Assembly (NCBI GenBank): GCA_025201805.1
Contig: MU619438.1
Location: 2,077 to 30,163 of the forward strand
Direction of reading: 5' to 3'
Source of the DNA: Parasitella parasitica
Lineage: Eukaryota; Mucoromycota; Mucoromycetes; Mucorales; Mucoraceae
Length of the DNA: 28,087 bases
Shown here: positions 10,175-20,873 of the stretch, in pieces
Numbering within the stretch: the stretch's first letter is position 1
Layout of the letters: each line of letters starts with the position of its first letter
The notes under the pieces: generated by a model
Told to the model about the DNA's origin: nothing
Database searches by the model: none
The model's input: the letters and a program-made list of their open reading frames with translations, nothing else
Position numbers and translations under genes: made by a program

Positions 10175-11283
10175 TTACTCGTCATAGGGGCCGTTCAAGG
10201 GTGTCTGCGATCTCGAGCTGGAAGCCAGTTTTCTAAGCTGCTTGACACCACCCTGGAGAGACAAGTTTTCAGGGCCAATTAGAGACTGATGGACATGCTC
10301 AATAGACTTGAAGTACTTTACAGTCTAGTCAAGAGTTGCGTGTAAGCGTAGGGGCACATTAACATAGCTATCATACCAGTCTTACCTTGACATGTAACTC
10401 TAGGGTCGCATCCTCATCACACACAATCAAACCCTTTGGATGCATTTGAATAGCCGAAACTGTCCACATGTGGTTCACACCGCCCTCGATGCAATTAGCT
10501 AAAGCGATGGCCTATATAGTAAATTGTTTGTGTAAGCCACGGTTTTACATTACATAATTTTGTGTGTGTTTGTGCGTGTGTGTGTGTGTGTCTGTTTACC
10601 TTGTGTGCACCAGTGATGATAACAAGAACCTCACGAGCATCCATGACTGTGGCTACACCGACAGTCAAAGCGAGCTTGGGTACCTTGGAAACATCGCCAT
10701 CAAAGAAACGGGCGTTAGCAATGATGGTTTCATAGGCCAATGTCTTAACACGGGTGCGGGAGGTCAAGGAAGAGCCAGGCTCGTTGAACGCAATATGACC
10801 ATCGGGGCCAATGCCGCCCAAGAAGAGCTCAATGCCACCGACACGAGCAATCTCAGCCTCGAATTTCTTGCACTCTTCGTCCAAGTCAGGAGCATTGCCA
10901 TCCAGGATGTGGACATTCTCGGGCTTGATGTTGACATGCATAAAGAGGTTCTTCCACATGAAGGAGTGGTAGGATTCGGGATGGTCACGAGGTAAGCCAA
11001 CGTACTCGTCCATGTTGAATGTAACGACATGTTCGAAACTGATTTCGCCAGCCTTGTACATTTCCACCAGGAGCTTGTATACACTTACGGGAGAAGAGCC
11101 AGTAGGAAGACCAATTACGAATGGACGCTCAGCAGTAGGATTGAATTGCTTGACACGCTCCTTGACGTAGTTGGCTTTGTTCAAGGGATTTAGCACAACA
11201 CTCTCTTCCACGGTGCATCAGTCTGTGTACTTACCAACATAGTTTGTAACCTCGTCATAATCGTCGCGAATAACCAATCTCAT
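10175..11283 (-). CDS. NAG1: Glucosamine-6-phosphate deaminase
   Basis: Minus-strand exons 11235-11283, 10600-11174, 10386-10511 and 10175-10324 give 299 aa, close to the usual 265-290 plus a short tail. It converts glucosamine-6-phosphate to fructose-6-phosphate and ammonia in the cytosol, the last step of GlcNAc catabolism. Diagnostic segments are GLPTGSSP (about 38-45), [20 protein letters not shown] (Asp72), [19 protein letters not shown] (Asp141, His143, Glu148), [40 protein letters not shown] and CDEDATLEL. The catalytic residues fall at the same numbers as in E. coli NagB. The first coding exon is only 49 nt; the joins V-A-N-Y and HK-AIALA match the family. Intron 2 carries a CA/TG dinucleotide run. 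It lies immediately upstream of the probable GlcNAc kinase on the same strand. The allosteric site cannot be judged by eye. Confidence 0.95.
10561..10592. repeat. TG/CA microsatellite in a deaminase intron
   Basis: A TG-rich dinucleotide tract with a few interruptions lies close to the donor of the second intron of the deaminase gene (the intron spans 10512-10599). Confidence 0.8.
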
Positions 11284-13467
11284 TGTTTTTTTTTCAGTAA
11301 TGTATTTTAGATGGAAATAAAAAGGAGAGGAAAATGAGGCAATTCATTCAAGACAAATTTATACCTTTTTTTCCAATGGAGATTTACCCGAGTAGAAAGG
11401 AAAAAAAAAAGAAAAAAAAGAGACAGGGTCTATGCCAACGATCCAATCATACCTATTACAAAGGTTTCTGGGGCAACACGGGGAAGCGGATATCCATTCA
11501 ACTAGGCTTCACATTTCATTCAGGGTCTTGTCCAGTTTTCTTGTTTATCCCTATGGTTTCGAGAAAAAAAAAACTTAAAGAGGTTTTTTCTTTCCTGGAA
11601 GAGAGAGGGAAAAAGAGCACTGTCTTTTCCGTAAAAAACATCATGTCTGGAGTGAAAAAGCCTCGGACGAATGCATTTACGGTTTAACGTTTATAGAATG
11701 ATTTCATAATCGCATGATTATGTAATCCAACAAGACCCTGGCAACCAGTGGATTCCCTGGACTGTCTGGACTCTGCTGCGAATGAACCCTGTTTTAACTA
11801 GACCCTCTCTCATTTGGACCTTCTCATTAGATAATTCCTATTCCTCCCGCTCAGACATAGAAGTCTAAGCATTCAGTGGTCTGATGCTTATTATGAATCG
11901 TTTGATTTAGAAACTTTTTGATTCAAAAAAAAAAAAAAAAAAAAAGTGGGTTGAATAATATATTATTTGCTGGTTCAATCTAGTCTACTCTGTTAAAATA
12001 GTACTTGAAGCCTCGCACAGCATCCAGGCCGTGTTCTACCAACGAATAGTATAGTTGGTGTTGCTCCAAGTTAAATTCAGTGCCATCTTTGTTCAACGCG
12101 TAACAATAAATTAACGTAAATCTTGATCATAAGAATGAATAAACTAGTCATTCATTCCATTGACAATGTGATTTTGACCGTACCCGGAATGCAAGACTTG
12201 ACATCCTCAGTTTATCAATGCCATGTCAGTACTATGAAACTAGATTGAAATTTAGAAATTGTTAACGCCTAGATGGCTTCGGGTAGCTTATCTCATTTTC
12301 ATCACGCCTGCAAATGAATAATCAAAGTTACACCTGTCATACATGACTATATTACAGCGAAATCTTTTTGTTTACTATCACTTGGCGGTGCTAAGCTTAT
12401 TAATCCTAAATATTTGTCGTTCTGCCGGTATTCATCATGGTGTGCAGTGTTTCGTGTCTGGAAATATTGGACATGATAGACAACGCTGCAAATGATTTAG
12501 TAAGAAACCCTCACAATGCCAACTAGATTTAGAACAAGCCAGTTTTTTTTTGTGGCGCTGGTTTTTATGGCATCAACATCCTCAATATTCTGCATCGATG
12601 GATTGTCCAAGCGGGGCAGGAACAATTACTTTACACCCATCCTCCAAAAGTTTGTTATGAACAACCTACAGTGCAATCCTTATTGAGATCCAAAACGACA
12701 TGCCTGACGAGAAGATTAACCCAATATAGCGTTCATGTGTTTGGACGTTACAGAGTGATGAATTCGTGACCCTTATGTAAAGGAAAATACGAGCTAGTTG
12801 CTTAGCCAATGAGACAATTTGCTAGATGCTCCAGATGTAGTTGAAGTATTTTTCCAAGATACAAAGAATTTAAAATTCTTGTGAAAACATGAAATGGAAG
12901 AGGATCAAGTAAACAGCTTCAGCTCTAAGCTACATTCGAACGTAACGAAAAGGCAAACACGTGTATTGACTCAGAAGACGAGTCTCGATCAAAAGGATTT
13001 TGAGCAATGAGCTTAAGTTGATCTGCATCGAGCCGTGTCAACTGTTTGACTTTTTTTTTTCCCAATTGCTATTACAATATTACTTTTCAGCATTTAGCAA
13101 GCATTGCAACGTTTTTCGAGTCAGAATGTGCTCTCAACCGCTCACCAAATTTTGTGTGTATTTCCTGCTCGACCTCGCGTAAATATACGTATTTTTTACT
13201 CTTTTGAATTTTCAAATCCAATGGCTCCAGGTACGGTTACAGAGTCTAATGATCGAGATGCTCGGGCTATTTATAGTTTAACAATTTCTATTTGACCCAA
13301 CAGCAGCTACCAAGCCTCCTCTCCTCCATCTCTCGCTTGTACCCCCCCCCCTTTTATTTGGATATCTTTTTTCCCTCCCCCTTTTTATGTACATTCACTC
13401 TTTTTGTGTGTTATAAAATACTATATTCTTTAGATTTAATTTCTTTATTCTTCTTTTACCAGCTAGA
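11284..13467. other. 2.2-kb divergent intergenic region between deaminase and flippase
   Basis: The region separates two divergently transcribed genes and must contain both promoters. The deaminase-proximal part (11284-11700) is A-rich; an open frame at 11334-11687 is Lys-rich low complexity and not convincing. A perfect 7-bp inverted repeat with a GCAT loop lies at 11705-11722, and an A20-like run ends at 11945. From 11980 to about 12665 the minus strand holds decayed coding sequence, listed separately. The stretch 13300-13460 is C/T-rich and pyrimidine-biased, as expected for a leader or first intron of the flippase gene. Confidence 0.5.
11980..12665 (-). pseudogene. Decayed protein-coding remnant of unknown family
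   Basis: Successive minus-strand fragments read like protein but sit in different frames with stops between them: 12585-12665 (ending PAPLGQSIDAEY), then an EDVDAIKTSATKKNW stretch one frame over, 12347-12485 (VVYHVQYFQTRNTAHHDEY and GLISLAPPSD), 12265-12306 (RDENEISYPKPSRR), 12155-12211 (TEDVKSCIPGTVKITLSME) and 11980-12126 (ending GLDAVRGFKYYFNRVD plus stop). Acceptor-like sites (TACTAAATC...TTTGCAG at 12486; TTTGCAG at 12308) precede two of the pieces, suggesting former exons. No splice arrangement I tried removes all stops. I do not recognise the family; a lineage-specific or transposon-borne gene that has decayed fits best. A few tiny exons of a live gene cannot be excluded. Confidence 0.45.
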
Positions 13468-14132
13468 ATGAGACGAGGTATTACGTTATATGTTACTCTG
13501 AGCGGCATCGCATACTAAACCTTGAATATATGTGCAAATATAGAGGAACAGGAGGCAGAGAGGGAAGAGGATTCTCGACTACTGGGAGATCATCCCATGC
13601 CGCCGCAAGCACCTCGATTGTTTTCGGATTACTCGCTTTCGACAAACAACAGCCATGAGCCATTTGAATCAACCGAGATGCTGGATCGAACTGACAAGAT
13701 CGAAAAGACCATCAAACCACCAGAGAAGCCGCCACTGAAAAAGAACCTGTTATCATGGCTGCTCCTCCATCGACGAACAAAGCAGAACGGAAATGAGCCT
13801 CGCGTCATCTACGTTAACCAGCCTCAACTTGATCAAAAATTTATGCAAAATGGAGTTTCTACAGCAAAGTACAACCCCATTACATTTTTGCCCAAGTTCT
13901 TGTATGTCGAGTTTAGCAAATCAGCCAATCTTTTCTTTTTATTTATCTCTGGCATTCAGGTAACGATCCGCATTTATTTACACATGCGCTATGCTCACAC
14001 ACACACACACACACACAAACACTTGTAGCAAATTCCAAACATTTCGCCTACATCTCGCTACACCACGCTCATACCTTTGGTCATTGTGCTTTTGATCACT
14101 GCGATTAAAGAAATCATTGAAGACTATGTAGG

Positions 14133-14169
<37 letters not shown>

Positions 14170-17100
14170 GACACATCTAGTGCAACAGATCCATTTTAAC
14201 TTATGAAATGTGTTTGCACATTTGTAGGGTGTCCATAAATCAGATCATCAACTCAATGCTCGTCGCTGTAAAATATACGACGGTAGCCAGTTTGTGTCCA
14301 AGAAATGGAGAGATGTCAAAGTAGGCGACATCTGCCGCGTTGAAAGCAAAGAATTCTTCCCAGCGGATCTGATTCTTTTAAGCTCGTCTGAGCCAGAGGG
14401 TCTATGCTATATTGAAACGAGCAATTTGGATGGGTAAGAGTACAGCAATAGTAAAATGCGTCACGGCATGCTAAAACTGTTCTATTGCACAGTGAAGTGA
14501 ATCTAAAGATAAAGCAAGCTTTACCTGAAACAGCATCCTATCTGTCGCCTTCTGATGTTAGCAATTTGGCTGGTATTTTAAGGTGTGAACAGCCAAACAA
14601 CAGGTTGTACAATTATGATGGTACACTCAGTCTAAAAGTAGATGACAAAACACAAGATTTTCCTCTGGATCCTTCAAAGTTGCTACTTAGAGGGGCCCAG
14701 TTGCGAAACACCAGCTGGATCTACGGTATTGCAGTCTTCACCGGCCATGAGACCAAGTTGATGTTGAACTCCAGGTATGTTATTTTCGTTTTGTTTGATA
14801 TCTATCGTATGCTTAATACATACAACATAGTAAAAAGCCTACCAAAGCTTCCAACGTAACTCGCATCACCAACCGCAACATTCTCTATCTATTTACAATG
14901 CTAGTCATCATGAGCATTCTGTGCTCGGTTGGTAACCTCGTCACCTCAACAAAAGCTGGAGATCATTGGAGCTACCTACAGATTCCAGAGACTGAACGTG
15001 CACGGGAATTTGGATTCTGTATCCTTACATTCATGATTTTGTTCAACAGTTTTATTCCTATCAGTCTGATGGTAACCATGGAGATTGTGAAATTTGTGCA
15101 GTCCATCATGATTGACAACGACCTCGATATTTACTATGCGAAAACCGATACTCCGGCAGTTGCCAGAAGCAGCAGTTTGATAGAAGAGTTGGGGCAGGTT
15201 GAGTATGTGTTCTCAGACAAAACTGGCACATTGACTTGCAATGAAATGGAATTTCGAGAGTGCTCTATTGCAGGTCTATCGTATGCGTCCACCGCGGATC
15301 CCGAAAGAAGACCGACATCCGAAAATGATCCCAAAGCACAGTATTCATTTGAACAGCTGGAAGACCACTTGGAGAAATCTCAACACGCGCACATCATACA
15401 TGAATTTTTGACCTCTTTAATGACATGCCACACTGTGATACCGGAAGTTGTAAAGGACACAGATGATATTGTCTACCAAGCATCTTCGCCCGATGAGGGT
15501 GCATTAGTGCAAGGCGCAAGCCATATATTCAAGTACCACTTTTACGCAAGACGTCCACATTCTATCCACTGCAAAATTCAAGGGCAAGATGTGGAGTTCA
15601 ACATTTTGAACGTGTGCGAGTTTAATTCAACGAGAAAGAGAATGTCGTTGGTGCTGAAGGGACCTGACGGCAAAATCAAACTGTACTGCAAAGGCGCTGA
15701 TTCGGTGATACTGGAACGACTAGCACCCAGCGATCCGTTTGAGGAGCAAACTTTGCATCACCTGGAGGAATTTGCCTCAGAAGGTCTTCGCACTTTATGT
15801 TATGCAATGCGCGAGGTTTCGCAAGAGGAGTACGATCATTGGTCGACTATTTATGAAACAGCAGCAACTACACTCACAAATCGCGCTGAAGAGTTGGATA
15901 AAGCAGCGGAAATCATTGAAAAAGACATGACTCTGCTGGGCGCTACTGCTATTGAGGACAAGCTTCAAGAAGGCGTTCCTGATACGATCCACACTTTACA
16001 GCAAGCGAATATCAAGGTGTGGGTGCTGACTGGCGATCGTCAAGAAACTGCAATCAACATTGGCTACAGTTGCAAGCTGCTGACCGAAGAGATGGACTTG
16101 CTGATCTGCAATAAAGACGATTACGCATCCACGCAGGACTTCCTTACTCAAAAACTGAACGAACTCGAGCACGACATGGCTAGGGATACAGATGTGCCTG
16201 AAGTAAGTTGATCCATATTGGGAAACTACCGCTGCACGTATAAACATAGTGTACTGATTTTTGCCTGCAGCTGCACGCTCTGGTGATCGAAGGAAAAGCA
16301 TTAACATTTGCGCTGGAGAAAAGCATGGAGCGTCTCTTCTACGATGTTGCTACTCGTTGCAAGGCAGTCATATGTTGTCGTGTGTCTCCATTGCAAAAGG
16401 CGCTTGTTGTCAAATTGGTCAAGAAATACTCTAATTCTATTCTTTTGGCTATCGGCGATGGCGCTAATGATGTGTCTATGATTCAGGCAGCTCATGTGGG
16501 CATTGGCATCAGTGGCGTAGAAGGTCTCCAGGCTGCTCGCAGTGCTGACTTTGCGATTTCTCAATTCAGATTCTTGAAGAAACTGCTCTTGGTTCATGGA
16601 TCGTGGGCATATCAAAGGCTCAGCAAAATGATATTCTTTTATTTCTATAAGAACGTGGCATTGTACTTGACACAATTTTGGGTAAAGAAAAACAAAACAA
16701 AACAAAAAGACAGATGGAAACAACAGCTAATTTGCTTTTAACGCCATGTTTATAGTATGCCATTTTTAACGGATTTTCAGGCCAAACACTCTACGAATCG
16801 TGGACAATGTCTTGCTTCAATGTGTTCTTTACCATACTGCCACCGATGGCTATTGGTATCTTTGACCAGTTTGCATCGGCTCGCTTGCTAGACAAGTATC
16901 CTCAGATTTATATATTGGGGCAAAAGAACGAATTTTTCAATCAGAAAAGGTTTTGGGGCTGGATCATGAACGCCGTGTATCATTCTGCTGTAAGTTTAAC
17001 AAAACACTGTCCATGTAACTGCATTATTAATGCGAGTTGCTGCTTGTAGTTGCTGTTCTTTTTGGGCATGGCGGCATTTAGAAGAGACGAAGTCTTTGGC

Positions 17101-17753
17101 GGCGTTGGCTGGTCGGGGGGGCAATGGTGGGTTGGCACTACTATCTTTACGGCAACGTTGGCTACTATTTTATGGAAAGCTGCCTTGATTACAGAGTAAG
17201 TCATGTTGCCTGGTATTTTTCTCGTCTAATGTTGACAGTTTACGCATCTAGCATATGGACGAAATACACTGTGATAGCTATCCCTGGATCCATGGTAATC
17301 TGGTTCATATTCATGCCGTTGGTATCTTATGTTGGGCCACTCTTGCCATGGGGTATCTTTTTGGAATACGTTGGCATTGTGCCTCGATTGTTTGGAAATG
17401 TCAATTACTGGCTATTCTTCATATTGATACCATTGGCTTGCAATCTGAGAGACTATCTATGGAAATAGTAAGTTGTGTTTTCAAGCTTGTTTGAAAAAAT
17501 CATATGCACTAACTTGGGACATAGTTATAAACGCATGTATAGAACAAAAAGCTATCACTACATCCAAGAAATACAGAAAATGAATCTGCCCGACTATCGT
17601 CCGAGAATGGACCGTTTTAGGCAAGCTGTGAACAAAGTAAGAAAGATCCAAAGATTGAAACTGTCGCGAGGATACGCCTTTTCCCAAAACGACTCAGATC
17701 AGACCAAAATCATCCGAATGTATGACACGACACAACAGAAACCATCAGGATAA
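13468..17753 (+). CDS. DRS2: P4-type ATPase, phospholipid flippase (Drs2/ATP8A-like)
   Basis: Exons 13468-13477, 13544-13959, 14029-14127, 14228-14433, 14493-14774, 14831-16202, 16271-16681, 16756-16989, 17050-17195, 17252-17467 and 17525-17753 give 1206 aa; all splices keep frame. It should flip aminophospholipids to the cytosolic leaflet of late Golgi/endosomal membranes, usually with a Cdc50-family subunit. Visible motifs: [29 protein letters not shown] (TM1-2), LDGE actuator motif, PISL in TM4, DKTGTLT with phosphorylated Asp467, [34 protein letters not shown], ten hydrophobic segments, and a Drs2-like tail RGYAFSQND...[10 protein letters not shown]. The first exon is only 10 nt; an alternative start at 13221 adds another 10-nt exon (see findings). 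Intron 3 contains an A33 run. The actuator loop reads DGEV instead of the usual DGET. AATAAA occurs at 17775-17780, just past the stop. Confidence 0.93.
14135..14167. repeat. A33 homopolymer inside a flippase intron
   Basis: An uninterrupted run of 33 A lies in the intron between exons ending at 14127 and starting at 14228. A CA microsatellite (about 13996-14016) lies in the preceding intron. Confidence 0.9.
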
Positions 17754-18164
17754 CTATTTTAATATTAATCAATTAATAAAACCGTCTTTCTCCTTTGACG
17801 AATAATACGAGCTCCACTAGCAGACTACGACCTTTGATGGAGGGCCGTTTAATTGAGGTATTTGTATCTTTTTGCAGGCATCTTGAAATTGACAAATGTT
17901 GAAAAAAAAAATACTGGACCTTTAACCGAGGCAGGACCTGTAGCATTTCAATAGCCTATTTTGCTTTCTTAACATTAGAGAAAATAATGGCGTAGTTTGT
18001 TTAATTTCCCGCTTTTAGGGTGCTGCAAGTGGCAATGATGTTATTTGGGAACACAGAGCCCAGAGAGATCATTTTAATTCAACACAGTTAAAAAAAGAAC
18101 TATTTCGTTTTCTTTCCTTTTCTTTCTTTCTTTTTTTTCTTTAATCATATTCAAGAAAACGAAA
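17754..18164. other. Intergenic region between flippase and CUE genes
   Basis: About 410 bp on the same strand. The start has a polyadenylation-type AATAAA at 17775-17780; the end (18100-18150) is strongly pyrimidine-rich just before the ATG at 18165, as is common for a fungal core promoter or leader. No gene is seen. Confidence 0.55.
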
Positions 18165-19631
18165 ATGTCAGAACCCCAAAGTAAGCCTGTCGACGAACTC
18201 ATAAAGTCTTCTGCTCCTGCTGCTGAACAAGCAGCTGAAGAACAAGTGCCTATCACTTTGCCTGCTTCAAATGACCCGCCAACGCAAACCACCAATAGCC
18301 CCGAAAACAACAATACAAATGTCGAATTAACTGGCCACGTCAAGACTTTGAAGGATGCATTTCCAGACTTGGACGTAGATGTTATTGAAACCATTTTGGC
18401 AAGCCAAGGTGGGAACTTGGATGCCGCGTTTGAAGTGTTACTGAACATGTCAGATCCTACTTACAAGCCTGAGCCAAATCAAGCAGAAGGCATGAATCAA
18501 TTAAGACAAGATGAAGAATATGCAAGACGCTTGGCGCGAGAAGGTGATCCTCATTATCCCCAAAATAACGCGCAACAACCGACAGGGCAGCCTCAATTTA
18601 GCCTCCAAGGTAAGCCTTTTTCTTTTTCTTTTTTTTTGTGGAGATAAGGAAATTTTCCTCTGAATTGGCATGAAATGTAGACGAGTTAGCGCCTATCAAA
18701 GAAAAGGTAATCGAAGCCGGAACAGGTAAGTGCAGCTCATTGTTGGAGCTATTTAATAGCCCCTGACATTTATAATATCTCCCCAGCTGCCAAGAATAAA
18801 ATCATGAATTTCTACAACCAATTCATGGCTCCTGACCAGACTTCGCAACAGCAACAAGGCCAGTCTTCGCAAAGTGGTGTTTTGGAATCTAGGATGGGAA
18901 ACCTAAGTCTTTCGGATAATCGTCCAACACAACAGCAATCTAGACCCACTCCTCCCTCGGCTACGTCGAGAGGCTCTGTTGATTTGTATGAATGGGATGG
19001 TAGCGCACAATCTCCTATTAATAACCCATTGCTATCCACGAGAAAGGAGTCTGTAACTTCAACCTCTGCCGAACAGCTCCTATCTGATGAAGAATTTGCC
19101 AGACAATTGGCTAGAGAAGATACTGAAGGTTTGTCTCCTGCTGTCACATCAAGTAAGTATTTTATCGTTGTAAGAATGCGGAAATTAATGGCAACCTACA
19201 CAGATACTCATCCTGCCACCACCACAACTGATACTGACACTGCTGCTGCTGCTGCTGCTGCTGTTGACTCACCAGCAATTGCAAACAAAAATGCGAAATC
19301 TACTATTAGTTCTGATAATGAGGAAGGTTTGTCATCTCCATTCATGCGTGCGTGAAATACAGCTGTTCTGACTTTCCTATTTTTAGTTACTTTTTCAGCA
19401 TTAGAAGATGATCCTGAAAAGGTTACCCGGTCTATTGATCACGCTCGCGCCGAAGATGATGACTTGGATGATCTTTTTGATAAGCAAGGTAGTATTCATA
19501 AGTTGCACATGAAAAGAAAAAAAAAAAGCCAATGTGTCTCTAATGTGTTTATAACAGATTCGAATTTGGAGTTAAGCGTAGAGTCCGCTAATTCTGTTGA
19601 CAAGGAGACGTCAAAGGCTAGCAAAAAGTAA
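18165..19631 (+). CDS. CUE5: CUE-domain ubiquitin-binding protein (Cue5-like)
   Basis: Exons 18165-18609, 18681-18725, 18787-19152, 19204-19326, 19399-19488 and 19558-19631 give 380 aa. A low-complexity Ala/Gln/Pro N-terminus leads into a CUE domain at about 58-99 (KTLKDAFPDLDVDVIETILA, then AAFEVLLNMSDP), which binds ubiquitin through the Phe-Pro and di-Leu positions. Two short repeats, DEEYARRLAREG and DEEFARQLARED, follow; yeast Cue5 has a similar QDELLARQLDEQ segment after its CUE domain. Cue5/TOLLIP proteins tether ubiquitinated cargo to Atg8 for autophagy. I could not point to a convincing Atg8-interacting motif. The rest is Ser/Gln/Thr-rich and probably disordered, with an Ala run and an acidic patch (DDDLDDLFD). 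All five introns are phase 1 and all internal exons are multiples of three. Confidence 0.83.
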
Positions 19632-19796
19632 AAAAAATCTATCACTTTTGCATAAATAACACTCGCACAAACCCAACGCAGCCCACCAAGCTGCGCTTTC
19701 TGAGTAAAGTTTGCATGTGATTCTTGTACTTTATAAACAAGCTTTTTGAGGACAGCTCAAAATTTTACCTCTTCTTCTTATCCGATTAGTACACAA

Positions 19797-20789
19797 ATGT
19801 CTTTGAAAAGTAAACTTTTCTGAATTAATAAAACACTGGATCATATTAACATTACTCCCATCTTGTCAGAATATACCATAAGCGACTTGCTCAAGCTGAG
19901 ATACTCTACAGATGCTTCCCAAGACACATTTTTTCAATGGGAGGGTTCCATATTGTATGTCATAATTCCAATAACAATGCTCGATATTTATGCCATTATC
20001 TTAGCGCATTCATTCCTGGTCAAGCACCCAAAAAAGTATTCAAATGCATTGGTATGAATGTATCAAAGGCCAAAATAGAGGAAGGCAAACTCAAGGTCAG
20101 TGGAAAAGAGCTTACATACTATCTCGACCCACTTACTGGGGCTAAACTGGACTTTTGGGATAATCCATTCACAAACGAAAAGTTGCCTGGTATAAAAAAA
20201 AAAAAAAGCATTGAAATTCGCATGGATACATACTCATCCTCTCCTAGTCGTTCATATTGCCAATAATCCTGTACAGATGACACTTCCAACCGCATATCCT
20301 ATGGATGTGCGTCAAAATAAGTTTGGTGCATCGGCCACTATTGTCTCGGAAGTTCCTTTGTCTTACCCTAATCCTCTTTATACTGGGGATCATAGGTTTG
20401 ATGCCTTTGATAGCAACGCAATGTACGAAGCCGGCGAGTTTTTTACGTTCAAATGTGCTTCTGAGAAACTTGATCAGCCAGAAACAATCGACCAAGTTGA
20501 GGTGAACTGGACTCGTGTATCCAAGTTCGCGCCTTTTATGAAGATGGGAGGGAAAGATGGCTATTTGGTTTATCATTGCACTGGCTATAAGCTTCCACAG
20601 AATGCTACAGCGGATGATCTTGATCCCCTTTTAGCCAAGGAAATCAGGAACTCTGTACCAGAATATGCAACAGCAGACGAATACAACCCTGATGCTAAAA
20701 GCGTATCTAGCTGGTCTTACTTTAAAGAGCATTTTGATCGTTACCAAAAGAACCCTGAAGCTATTTGGCCCATTCCTTCAAAAGAATAA
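19797..20789 (+). CDS. DUF1838-family protein of unknown function
   Basis: Exons 19797-19809, 19870-19954, 20005-20189 and 20248-20789 give 274 aa. The start was chosen by joining the 13-nt exon to the long frame, giving MSLKKYTISDLLKLR; the other splices restore QWEGSIFAFIPGQAPKKVF and NEKLPVVHIANNPVQM. The pattern W-x-G-x3-A-x-IPGQ, CIGMNV, YLDPLTG, a Trp-x-NP-x-T-x-E stretch and VVHIANNPV is what I recall of DUF1838 proteins, found in bacteria and fungi without an assigned reaction. No signal peptide or membrane segment is evident, so it is probably cytosolic. It begins only 165 bp after the CUE gene stop, and its stop lies 84 bp from the convergent RAD54 stop. The family assignment is from memory. 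Confidence 0.75.
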
Positions 20790-20873
20790 ACAACGTTTGC
20801 TTGGTTCGGTTATTTTATTATGAATCTAGATTTATTGCGCAAATGTGTGATGAATGTCGATAGTTAGTATGGT

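Noticed and set aside
10561-10592. TG-rich run considered as telomere-like
   Set aside because: It is a dinucleotide repeat inside a deaminase intron and lacks a telomeric unit.
11334-11687. 117-codon open frame upstream of the deaminase
   Set aside because: Low-complexity Lys-rich sequence from A runs, in the promoter region, with no recognisable feature.
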